Below are positions 33,066 to 42,564 of a stretch of 64,000 nt of DNA, piece after piece. Both the position numbers and the translations under genes were made by a program. The DNA is taken from the NCBI GenBank assembly GCA_030015575.1, contig JASDDO010000016.1, positions 107,465,241-107,529,240 on the forward strand, given 5' to 3'. Under the pieces are notes generated by a model. It saw only the letters and a list, made by a program, of their open reading frames with translations. It did no database searches and was not told the origin of the DNA. The stretch's first letter is position 1. Each line of letters starts with the position of its first letter. Origin of the DNA: Agapanthus africanus. Its lineage: Eukaryota > Streptophyta > Magnoliopsida > Asparagales > Amaryllidaceae.

Positions 33066-34210
33066 CGTCCTTGCAATAACAGCTTTTTGAAAAATGTTCC
33101 AACAACATCAGAATAGGTTTGTTTATCTTGCATTGATCCGAATCAACGCAGTCCCATCAATTGATCACACCAATAAAGAACGAAAATAATGATGTACGTA
33201 TATGCCATCCGCATTCGCCACTGGGTCCCGTCATCACCCGTTAGGTTACTTAACTAACGACAGAGCGAGGACTGGACTAGCGCGGATGCAAAACATATAC
33301 AACATCTACTAATATATATACTAATATATTATATTTCGCTCAAGGCTGATAAAATGCAACATCACAGAAATGTACAGCATCACAGAACAATACAGATATC
33401 TGGGATCCCCGGGTTTCACAGAGCCGCTGCTGAAACCCGACGTTCCCCTGGTCGTGTGGATAGCCTGTGCAATGAAATCCTAGGCCCCTACGGGCGCGGC
33501 AAGTCACCCGCCAAAACCTGAAGCGAGGCAGCCCCCTTCAGCACCGTGAATGGACCACCCAGCACTTCATGGAATCCGGTAACTTGGGCACCCCTCCTGG
33601 GTCAACCTGTACCCCCTACGAGTGCGGCGAATAGCCCGCCAATCCCAGAGTGAAGCCCCCTCCGTCTCAATGCCATGAGATGCAGGCCCGTTGCCCTCTA
33701 GAACCCGGTTATCCGTGCACCCCTCCACGGGGTAATCCTAGTACAGAAAGTAAAATATACATACACTGGGTACATCGACCGCAACCAGGTCGTGCCCCAA
33801 AAGAATAATACAATCAGGCAGTGACGGCAGTCCACATGTCGGACGCTCGCCCCGCAATATCAAATGTACATAATACAACAAAAACTGTACTAGCATTGCA
33901 TCCAGGCTATCCCCCACGACCGATCCGCAACAACACAACATAAACATAGAACATCAACGTGAAAGTCACGTTCGCAAATCCGTCTAACCGGGCTATAGCA
34001 GTTAGACGGGATTTACCGATCAAGTGACATTCACGGTCGCAGATATAATGTAAATACTGTGAAATAATGTGTTTAAAATATCCGATCGATCAAATTTACC
34101 AAGTGGGCCCCACAAGTAAACCTGTAGTACTCACAGAAATTCTGGGCCCAAAAATAATATTCCAAAACCCCTATTTTCAACACTTAAGCATTCTGCAAAA
34201 TTTTGGGGGA

Positions 34211-34288
34211 CTGAACAGTCCAAGTCGCGGTGGAACCGCGGCCCAAGCATGGCTTTGGCCGCGGTTCCGCGGCGTTATGAACTGTTCA
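34211..34288 (-). repeat. Twin GC-palindrome module with outer stem, inner Copia leader
   Basis: Palindromic units lie at 34227-34242 and 34258-34273. The outer stem is TGAACAGT (34212-34219) with ACTGTTCA (34281-34288). Beyond that, AATTTTGGG on the left faces CCCAAATTT on the right. Confidence 0.8.
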
Positions 34289-34473
34289 CGAGCCCAAATT
34301 TTTAGAGAACTCTTAGAATGTTCTGTACATCATTCTGCAATCACCTGAAAAATTTTTTAGAGCCCGGAAAAAATCGACAGAAAACTGATGCATGCAAAAA
34401 CGCGGTTTTTGGAATTTTGGTCGATCGGATAAGTAAAACGCATTAGAACAAGGTAGGCAAGGTTAATGGCGTG

Positions 34474-34485
34474 GCTCTGATACCA
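34474..34485 (-). other. Primer-binding site (initiator tRNA-Met), inner Copia element
   Basis: The minus strand reads TGGTATCAGAGC directly against the LTR end at 34486. Confidence 0.9.
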
Positions 34486-36702
34486 TGTTTCGCCACGGCA
34501 GCGCCCCGGCCGTCTAACCGAGGCCAAAATGCGGAATCAAAAATTTTCCTTACTTGGAAACTGGCGCTACCGCGGACAATGAAAACCCGGATCGTAACCA
34601 TTAACCTAATGCTAGCTAACAAGAGATGGGAAGAGAAGTATACCGAGTGATCCGAGTCCTCCGGTCTTCTCGTCATCGTCCCGATCTCCTGCGGAAAGTC
34701 TTGTCTCCACATCGTCGCCTCCTCGCCGGAAGGGCACCACATCGCCTGCGTCTTTTACGGGCTCCCACCTCAATACCGAGGCAACTCGGGCCCGAAGTGG
34801 GCTAGCCGACGCGTCCAAGATTTGTTGTAGAATGTGTAGGGTTGAAGCTATGTCTCATGTGGGGTTTGTTGCCTTTGAAGATGATGGAGGAATCAAGATA
34901 AGAAAAATGGTGCTTGCATTTTTCTTAACATGAAAAGATATCAAAATGCTACACTCTCAAAAATGAAGCTCTCATCTTCTTCTCTCAAATGTGTTCAACC
35001 ATCTCCAAAATGAGAATGGTGGAGGAAGAAATACAAACTCATGAAGGGAGGTGAGTGTAGGATAAAGCAAGAGGTGACCACATCCAAAAACCATGATCAC
35101 AAAGTCATATCATCTTTCATCTCATTTCTAATCTTAATAAAGCAAGAAATGATGAAGGAAAAGAATGGTATCTAAAGATGCTATCATAATTAATACATAT
35201 GCAAGAAACCCCCTCCTCAAATGTAATTTGCAAAACTGCAAATTACCCCCTCCATCAGAAAAGTCCGGCCGGGAAAGAACAAAGGAAAACCGGCCGGAAC
35301 GGAATGCAAACTGGAAACTCCAGAAAACTGGTCCCGTAATAAATTACAGGAAAACCCCGATACTGTGCATACACACCTGCATCTGTATTCCGTCCGGATA
35401 CAAATGCAATGAGACAAAATCTACACTGTACTAAACTAGGACCGGCTTAAGCCAAAGCCGGCTAGTAATATCCGTTCGATCCTGATCCGTGCAATACCGC
35501 ACGTATCAGATCGAACCCTGCCATATAACTATACGTCCACTAGTACAAAACTGTCCGATCCTGATCCGTACAATACCGCACGTATCTGATCGGACCCTGC
35601 CATATCTCCATACGCCCTTTACAGCGTTTCGCCCGAAAGCTTGAGTAACTGAAAGTGTGGTGGACTCTAAAGACTCGTCAATACTATGGCTGTGGATTTA
35701 ACCACTAGCACGTCAGAGGTATTAGCCAATACGTGACGGGCCACCAGCTATTGACCAAAAGGGACGTCGATGAGCGAACTCATCCTGACACCCTACCGAG
35801 CCTGTCAGTGACAATATCCGTACAGTCCGGTCCGTTCGTCTATGAGCATCGCATGTCGGGCCTAGGGGGTTGGTAAAAGTCAGACCCCCAAAAGCGGTAC
35901 AAGTCGTGTCAGAGTGTAGCCCAGAACGCCCTGAGATACTACTGGAATAGCTACCAGTAAATCTCCTGCCTCGGCCGAGGGCTTTGCGTAATGGCTCTCC
36001 TAGACACAGCACGACCTCACCCCCAATACCGGGATAGACGAACCCCTGAAGATCCGCTCACTGCCTCCATGTGGCTCGGGACTGTACCCAACTAAAACCT
36101 GTTTGCACGACTCCTTTGAGCCGTGGTAGGGTAGTAATCAAAGTACAGTGCGAACTCACACGAGGCAAATGACGATCTCAGGTCGATGAACTAACCTGTA
36201 CACATGTCACCAGGGAACTGCTATCTGACGTCAGGTATAAGACCAACTAGCATGTTCCCGGCGAGTCCTGTCCGGTGTACTCATAACCCAATGAGCACCT
36301 GTATACATCTTAGGTGAACCAACTGACACCAGTGGCTTATGAGACCGGCCACCGCCCCTCGTCAGGGTCTCGACTGTATACACTAGTCTACTCTGGAGAA
36401 TCGATGCCCTGTCTCGAAACTCCCACGACTAGGGACCTTTTAAGGATGTGCTTATGGACCACCAGCTCTTACGTATATGATCGCCATCATACTGCCGGCA
36501 GTCAAGCAAGAATCCTAGGGGCTCTATCAGCGTGTAATAGCGACCTGTAAGGTCACCTGAAGCAGTACACGATGATAAAGGTAAACCAGATAGCATACTA
36601 TCATCTCGAGTAAGACTGTCCTACCGGGATAGGTCCTCCCTCAATCATTGCAATCACGTGCCTGTGATCCAATAATTGACTCTGAGGGCACTATCTCCAA
36701 CA
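34486..36702 (-). repeat. Inner Copia element, 5' LTR
   Basis: 2217 bp, partner of 26534-28751. The TSD GATGT follows at 36703-36707. Confidence 0.95.
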
Positions 36703-36707
36703 GATGT

Positions 36708-37930
36708 TAACAACATCTCTTACAAACGTGAAATCATAACCTTTATTTGATAACAAGGAAACTGATATGATATTACACGTTAAGCTTGGTACAAAAAAAA
36801 CAGTTATGTAAAACCAAAATGTGTCCACTCGTCAATCCTAGGTGATAATCCCCGACGGACGCAGCTCCCACGCTAGCTCCGTTAGCAACCTTTAGGGTCA
36901 TATCACCTTCCTTCAGCACTCTACGGTTTCTCAGTGCCTGCAATGAATTGCAAATATGAGATCCTGATTCGGTATCCAATACCCAGGAAGTAGAGTTGAT
37001 CGACAGACAATTCTCAATTATAAACACACCTGAAGTCGAAGCCACAGCTTGCTTCGGTTCCTGGTTCTTGGCGTTCCACGCCTTGCAATCCTTCTTCCAG
37101 TGCCCTTTCCTGTGACAATGGAAGCACTCATCCTGGCCAACTACCGGTACCGCAAACTTTTTCTTTCCCTTCCCTCCCACCTTACTAACACCTCCTCTAG
37201 GTCTGGGGACGGCCTTCTTCTTCCTTCCTTTGGCCCTAGCCTTGGACCCGGAAGAAGATGAACCGCCAACAAATATAGCGGGTGTTTCCTTTGCTTTCTG
37301 CAAGGTGCCCTCTGCACTCCTTAACATGTTCAGGAGTTCCGGAAGTTCAACTTCTTTTCTTTGAATGTTGAAGTTCAGGATAAACTGGGCGTAGGTGGAA
37401 GGAAGGGACTGGAGAATAAGGTCTGTATAGAGCTCATTATCCAAAGTCGTCCCAAGGTCTGCGAGCTCTTCTATATAGCTGATCATCTTTAGGACATGTT
37501 CTCCTACCGATGACCCGACAGCCAACCTCGCTCGAAACAAGTTCTTTGAGGTCTCGTATCTTTCTATACGAGATTGCTCTCCATAAAGTTCCTTTGTTTG
37601 GAGAAATATGGCGTCTAGTTCCATATCCGCGTGCCTCCTCTGATGTTCATTGTTCATCGAGGCAAGCACGATGCACTTGGCTTTCGCTCAATCTAAATCC
37701 CAGGTTTTGCGGATTTCCTTATCCGCATTGCTGGATTTGGGACCAGGGACAGCAGGTGCCGTAGCGGTGAGGACGTACCCCAATTTGTCATAGGTCAAAG
37801 CCATTTTGACATTCCGCAGCCAATCTTTATAGTTTGGCCCTTTCAGTATATTTTTCTCTAAAAGTAACTTAAGTCCAGTCATTTTCAGGGTCGCTGCAAT
37901 TAGGAGAGAGAGAAGAAAACTCTTTAGCAT
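36708..37930 (-). pseudogene. copia-1 gag and protease start (broken)
   Basis: In sense, the ORF opens at 37930 (MLKSFLLSLLIAATLKMTGL) and runs through a UBN2/Copia Gag core (ELYGEQSRIERYETSKNLF, LQSLPSTYAQFILNFN). A CCHC knuckle follows, CFHCHRKGHWKKDC (about 37090-37130), then the protease active-site region SWVLDTESGSHIC (about 36955-36990), where the usual DTG/DSG reads DTE. A TGA at 37688-37690 splits Gag, probably CGA originally. A T-run at about 36795 carries a one-base frameshift before the region where the inner element inserted. The first residues before the Gag core are short compared with typical Copia Gag starts, so the ATG is uncertain. Confidence 0.85.
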
Positions 37931-38068
37931 GATGCTCTTGCAAGTTTAGAGTGGTTTTTAGTTTATCTAAACTGGATGGCTCCCACTGTTTCTCGAATCC
38001 TTCCTCAAACCATAAAAGAAGAATTAGCCAGGACTATTCTCACTGAACAATTCTTGCTTAACCGTTCA

Positions 38069-38210
38069 GCCAGGTCAGTGTCGATACTTCGAGGGAGGTT
38101 TTCCAACGCTTTCGCGAAGTTCCTTAATTAAATAACCTCTTTTCTCTGGGGGCGTAACCCCGCTGACACCTTTCTGGACACCTACTTGGTTTATAGCATT
38201 GATCGTTAAG
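38069..38210 (-). other. Structured leader segment shared with Athila elements
   Basis: The sense strand includes GGTTATTTAATTAAGG (38122-38137 in reverse), a CGC-GAAA-GCG hairpin (38107-38116) and then AAAACCTCCC and ACCTGGC. The match to 16531-16664 is near perfect over about 45 nt and patchy over about 140 nt. Confidence 0.8.
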
Positions 38211-38383
38211 TGACGAATATCCTGATAAGTAGCATATACTCACAGTAGGATCGGGATCCAAATATCATCGTCTGATAATGTTGTAGGAATGCTACCAACA
38301 TTCATCAAACTCAAAATGGTATGCATCTCTTTGCAAATTTCAGTTTCTTTAGAAATTCCCGATATTCATTTTTGCCCCATGCT

Positions 38384-38592
38384 CTTATGACCTTGGCGTT
38401 GGTCAAAATATCATAAGTCACATGTCAAGTTCTACCCATCATTATCTTGTTAATTTGAACCCATCCGTACATATCCTTGACGTTGGCCAAAATGATCATA
38501 CGACTGTCCCAAACTAACTCATCTATCTATGCAACAAATGAATATCCAGCAGCTACCAAACACTATGCCTTGGCGTTGGTCAAAATACATAG
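38384..38592 (-). repeat. Row of three stem-loops, copia-1 leader
   Basis: CTTATGA/TCATAAG (38384-38417) and CTATG/CATAG (38563-38592) each enclose the same 20-nt loop beginning CCTTGGCGTTGGTC. A middle, weaker hairpin (38466-38502) has loop CCTTGACGTTGGCC. Confidence 0.75.
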
Positions 38593-39630
38593 CTTGAATA
38601 CTACTGAATACCCAGATGAAATGACGGAGGGCTACGAATGGTTTTGGCGAAACTGTGAACGTAGTAAACTTGATATAACCGAAGGAACTTGATAGCTTTT
38701 AAAAGGAGTGGTTAAAGCTCCGCATTTAAAAATATCTGTTTTTAAAATTAACCGAGTGGTTTCTTTTAAATTGTTCCAACGATTAAACTTTGGTTTATTT
38801 TCTTTGCATTATAGATAATGCGTCCCATCATTAACCTATCATTGCAGAGAACAACGAAAATATGACGTCCTCTTATGCCATCCGCATTCGCCACTGGATC
38901 CCTTCATTACTCGTTAGGTTACTTAACTAACGACAGAGCGGGGACTGGGCTAGCGCGGGTGTAAAACATAAGTGACGTCTAAAATAGCTATCATATATAT
39001 AGATATTTTACATTCGTCTGACGCAATGATATTCATTCTAGATCACAGATGAACTTAATTGGATTTGCAAGCAATCCGTGTTTGTTTTGAGCCTGCAACA
39101 AAATACGGATTACACAGTTGTGATGAATAGCCATTACCCCACCCACGACCCCTACGGGTGCGGCAAACTACCCGCCCGGCAGTTTGTGCACCCCATCTTG
39201 GGTCTGTCCTAGGAGCAAAAACAGTAAAATGAAATAATACAACGGTGGCTACAACCGCAACCTGGATGTGCCCCGCAAAATAATATTACAACAAATTACA
39301 TTTACATCAAATGAATTAAATGATAACCCATCACATAACCCCGGCTATACATCACAACAGTCCAACACAGTTCATATGCACAAACAGATAAAATCCATTT
39401 CAGAAATGTGCAACCCCCTGCCAACTGACATACTAGCAGTTAGGGGAGGTTTACGAACACATTATATAAACACAGATATAATCCAACAAGCAAAATACTG
39501 TATAATTTCGATCGATTAAACACTTTTAATTTTGCTCCAATACTTCTCTGCAAATCTGAAACCTGAGCAAAAATTAAATATTCCAGAAAATACCAAATAT
39601 CACAGAGAAGCAACACAGGAAAATTGGGTT

Positions 39631-39711
39631 CCTGAATCGTCAACTCGGCGGCGGAAGCGCGGCGCATCGGTGGGATCCGCCACGGTTCCGCGGCACTTTA
39701 GACGATTCAGG
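39631..39711 (-). repeat. Twin GC-palindrome module with outer stem, copia-1 leader
   Basis: The perfect 11-bp outer stem CCTGAATCGTC (39631-39641) / GACGATTCAGG (39701-39711) encloses two degenerate GC units (39645-39664, 39677-39694). TTGGG/CCCAA extends the stem outward. Confidence 0.8.
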
Positions 39712-39889
39712 GGCCCAAATTTCTTGTGTGTTCTTCTGGTGTCTTTTCAAGCTTTCTGAACATCCCTGAAAAATTTTTGGACTTCATTTTAAAAACGACA
39801 GAAACTTGTGATTTCGGGCTTTTCCGGTTTCGTTTTTTCCGTTCGAAATTCATACAAATTTGTAAGTAAGTTATTTATTGTTTAGCGAG

Positions 39890-39901
39890 GCTCTGATACC
39901 A
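39890..39901 (-). other. Primer-binding site (initiator tRNA-Met), copia-1
   Basis: The minus strand reads TGGTATCAGAGC one base from the LTR end. Confidence 0.9.
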
Positions 39902-39902
39902 C

Positions 39903-41797
39903 TGTAAGTCGATGTACAACACCCCAATACTTGTGGGGAGGCGGAATTTTCAAAAACGAACTTGTTTAGTGAACAAACATCGACTAACCGCTTGAATCGA
40001 AGCTAAACGATAACTAACCACAAACATAGAGTTTCTATGCTACTATGTTTAGGGATTATACCTAACGAATCGTGTCCTTCGTCTTTGCGAACTCCACCTC
40101 CTCCTCGGCCTTCTCGAAGTAGTAGACAATCCACCCGAGAGCTTTACTTCAAGCTTAGCCTCTAAACTTGAGGCAACTAAACTTCTTTAAGTGCTAATCA
40201 AAGAAGCTAGGTGAAATATAGAGAGTGTTATGGATTAAGTAGTCTAACTAATCCTTGTACTCAACACATGAGAGGGGAGGATTAGGGTTTGAAGAGGGAG
40301 AGCTTGAGGAGAGAGAAGGTGAGGATAATAATGAAATGAGAATAATGAGTTATGATAATATATATCAAGCATTTCTTTTTATCAAGAAAAGAAAAGAAAT
40401 GAATTTAGCAACCATGCTTGATAATATCTAGTGATGATTCACTCCATGAGTCATTAAGCATTTATCAAGCATTAATGACATGGATGAATCATCCATATGA
40501 CTGACTAATCACATTTATTGTATATGCCACCTAAACCTCCTTAGTCACCACCTTCTAGAAGCTTCTCGCGCAATTACGAGAACGCCCCTCCTTTCCGCAA
40601 AAATACGGAAAAACTTTAGACTGTATAAATCCAATAACCGGATACCAGTAACTGGCATAAACCAAAGCCGACTGGTAAAAACTGTCCGAAAGTCGTACGT
40701 GTGTAAACACACGTATGCGTCCGAACCCTTGTCGTAAAACCATACGACCTCTATATCGTTTCGCCTGGAGTAGGGAAACTCTCTGTGTGGGACTCTAGAG
40801 ACTCGACTACTACGCTGGCAGTGGGTTTAACCACAGACCGCAAGCGGCACTAGCTGTACGTAACGGTCCCCAGGTAGATGTCGATAAGAAGGCCGATGAG
40901 AGAACCCATCCGAACTCCTACTGAGTCTGATATGACAATCTCCATACAGTCCGGTCCGTTCGTCCAAGACTATCGCATATCGGGCCTAGGGGGCGGCAAG
41001 CGTCAGTCTCCTAATAGCGGTATAAGTCGTGTCGGAGGGAAGCCCATTACACCCTGAGAAACTACTGGAACCTACCAGTAAATCTCGCTTGCCCTGGCCA
41101 GGGACTTTGCGTAATGGCTCTCTGACACAGCGCGATATCAACTCCCAATATCGGGAGAGACGAATCCTGTCTAACCGCTACTGCCTCCAAGTGCTCGGGA
41201 CTACACCCAACTGCTACCTGTTTGCACGACTCCTTTGAGCCGTGGTAGGGTAGCAATCTAAGAACAGTGGGACACACTCGAGGCGAAGTAGCAGTGTCAA
41301 GTCTGCGGACTATGATGTACTCATGTCACCTGGGAACTGTTCACTGACGACTGGTATAAAACCAACCAACAGTTCCCTGTGAGTCCTGTCCGGTATACCC
41401 GTAACCTAACGAGCACCTGCATACTATCTCCAGTACAACGTACTGACGGCTGTGGGACAGACCATTTCCCCAACTGGGATGAGAAGCGTACACACCAGTC
41501 TACTCCGGAGTATCGATGCTCTGTCTCGATAATCCAACGACTAGGGACCTGAATAAGGATGTGCTTGTAGACTACCCAGCCCCCACTAGTGTGACTGCCA
41601 TCACAACGCTGGTAGTCAAGCAAGATCCTAAGAGCTCTATCAATACGTATACTCACATATTAAGATAGAAAAAACCAAGTAGCATACTACCATGTTTAGC
41701 AAGACTGTTATATACATGTGAATATCCCAAGCTTCCATTAAGTAATATACAAACTAATATGATACAGTAATGGCCTTCTAGGGCATAAACACTAACA
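39903..41797 (-). repeat. copia-1 5' LTR
   Basis: 1895 bp, TGTAAGTCG...ACTAACA on the plus strand, uninterrupted. It is the reference for reading the split 3' LTR. The TSD ATTAA follows at 41798-41802. Confidence 0.95.
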
Positions 41798-41887
41798 ATT
41801 AAGCAGTAAAGTATAAGTATAAAATTTAAACTTGAACCTTTCAAAACTAAAATTTCAAATATGGGTAGAATAAATATCAACACTTAC

Positions 41888-42016
41888 GCAATACTCCTGG
41901 GTAGCGACGTCGGGATATCGAAGCTCGCCCGTGGCGGGATCTGTCGAGGTGCCGTGGACGGCAAGATATGCGGACAGCACGCTCAGTGTACCTCCTTGCG
42001 CCACGGTCTGAGCTGT
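41888..42016 (-). CDS. CACTA gene exon (H-G-T...TGELRYPD segment)
   Basis: 43 codons, TAQTVAQGGTLSVLSAYLAV and onward, ending at donor GT 41886-41887. The acceptor may be at 42017-42018 or 42013-42014; the first keeps this frame alone. Confidence 0.5.
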
Positions 42017-42111
42017 CTGTAATATTAGAAAATAACTCTTAATATTAGAAATATTAGAAAATAACTCTTAATATTACAGAATATCACAAAGGTCGGTCTA
42101 TTGTAATTTAC

Positions 42112-42212
42112 CGATAACTCCATGGCTCGAGTAATATTTCTCGAGCCACCTGTGTAAGTGGGGCGACCCTCTTCGCCGACTTCCTATTCTCTGTATTCTG
42201 AGCGGCCTGTTT
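42112..42212 (-). CDS. CACTA gene exon (NTENRKSAKR segment)
   Basis: 101 nt between acceptor TTGTGCAG (ending 42213) and donor GT 42110-42111. In phase with the upstream exon it reads KQAAQNTENRKSAKRVAPLT. The length leaves two spare bases, which breaks the frame into the next exon as drawn. Confidence 0.45.
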
Positions 42213-42303
42213 CTGCACAACGCATTAACATTTAGTTTTCTAATTAAGGAACACAAAAAAATAAATTATATCCTAAACAATGAATTACATTTAAATTACA
42301 TAC

Positions 42304-42564
42304 CTGTTTGCGTTGGGAGTCGAAATATTCGCACAATAGAGGCCATGTCTCTACGTCGACTCTCGCAAACGCCGGAGTAGATAGGAGGGCCGCCCTCTCT
42401 GCCTCGGGGGTTTCCATGCACAGGGAGTAGCAGTTGGCCTTCAGCTCATTCCTATTGTATCGGACCTTAGTCTGCATGTTCTTCATCAGGCCATTGTACA
42501 GAGCATGAAGGTTGAGCACCCTCCCAGGGTGATCAGGGTCGGGTACAGGCTGAAAATCGTAATC
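42304..42564 (-). CDS. CACTA gene exon (VETWPLLCEYFDSQRKQ segment), 5' codon displaced by Tekay insertion
   Basis: 87 codons here plus one codon at 52869-52871, separated by the Tekay element and one TSD copy. Rejoined, the acceptor TTTTCAG ends at 52872 and the frame runs SDYDFQPVPDPDHPGRVLNL and onward to a GTATGT donor at 42298-42303. Confidence 0.6.

Larger units (their letters stand above)
26534..36702 (-). mobile_element. Inner Copia element without intact genes, inserted in copia-1
   Basis: The LTRs are 26534-28751 (2218 bp) and 34486-36702 (2217 bp), differing by roughly 1.5-2% by eye. A tRNA-Met PBS (34474-34485), a PPT (28752-28766) and a 5-bp TSD show normal retrotransposition, sense minus. 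The 5.7-kb interior has no ORF above about 130 codons. The part 28767-about 31000 is still collinear with copia RNase H-RT-integrase DNA of copia-1, but shattered by substitutions and indels. Gag was not recognised. About 31240-34470 is leader-like and internally repeated. This is a large non-autonomous retrotransposon that must have been mobilised in trans. Confidence 0.9.
37931..39889 (-). other. copia-1 untranslated leader
   Basis: Nearly 2 kb between PBS and gag with no convincing ORF. From the PBS inward it holds the twin GC-palindrome module (39631-39711), a CCCCTACGGGTGCGGC element (39147) also seen twice in the inner Copia leader (33485, 33612), three stem-loops (38384-38592) and the Athila-like structured segment (38069-38210). 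Much of it aligns with 32270-34470 of the inner element, but the 38069-38210 part has no counterpart there. Confidence 0.75.
13802..41797 (-). mobile_element. copia-1: LTR retrotransposon with two nested elements
   Basis: The 5' LTR (sense minus) is 39903-41797. The 3' LTR is 13802-14093 joined to 22149-23751 after removal of an insertion and one TSD copy. Both LTRs are exactly 1895 bp. A tRNA-Met primer-binding site (39890-39901), a leader (37931-39889), gag (37930-about 37000), a protease start, an integrase/RT/RNase H region (26533-23766) and a polypurine tract (23752-23766) complete it. Long LTRs with a single-knuckle Gag suggest the Tork/Angela side of Copia; the lineage is not certain. 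The coding region has two nonsense codons, a frameshift and an RT active-site change, so it is dead now. The highly similar LTRs imply a recent insertion. Confidence 0.93.
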
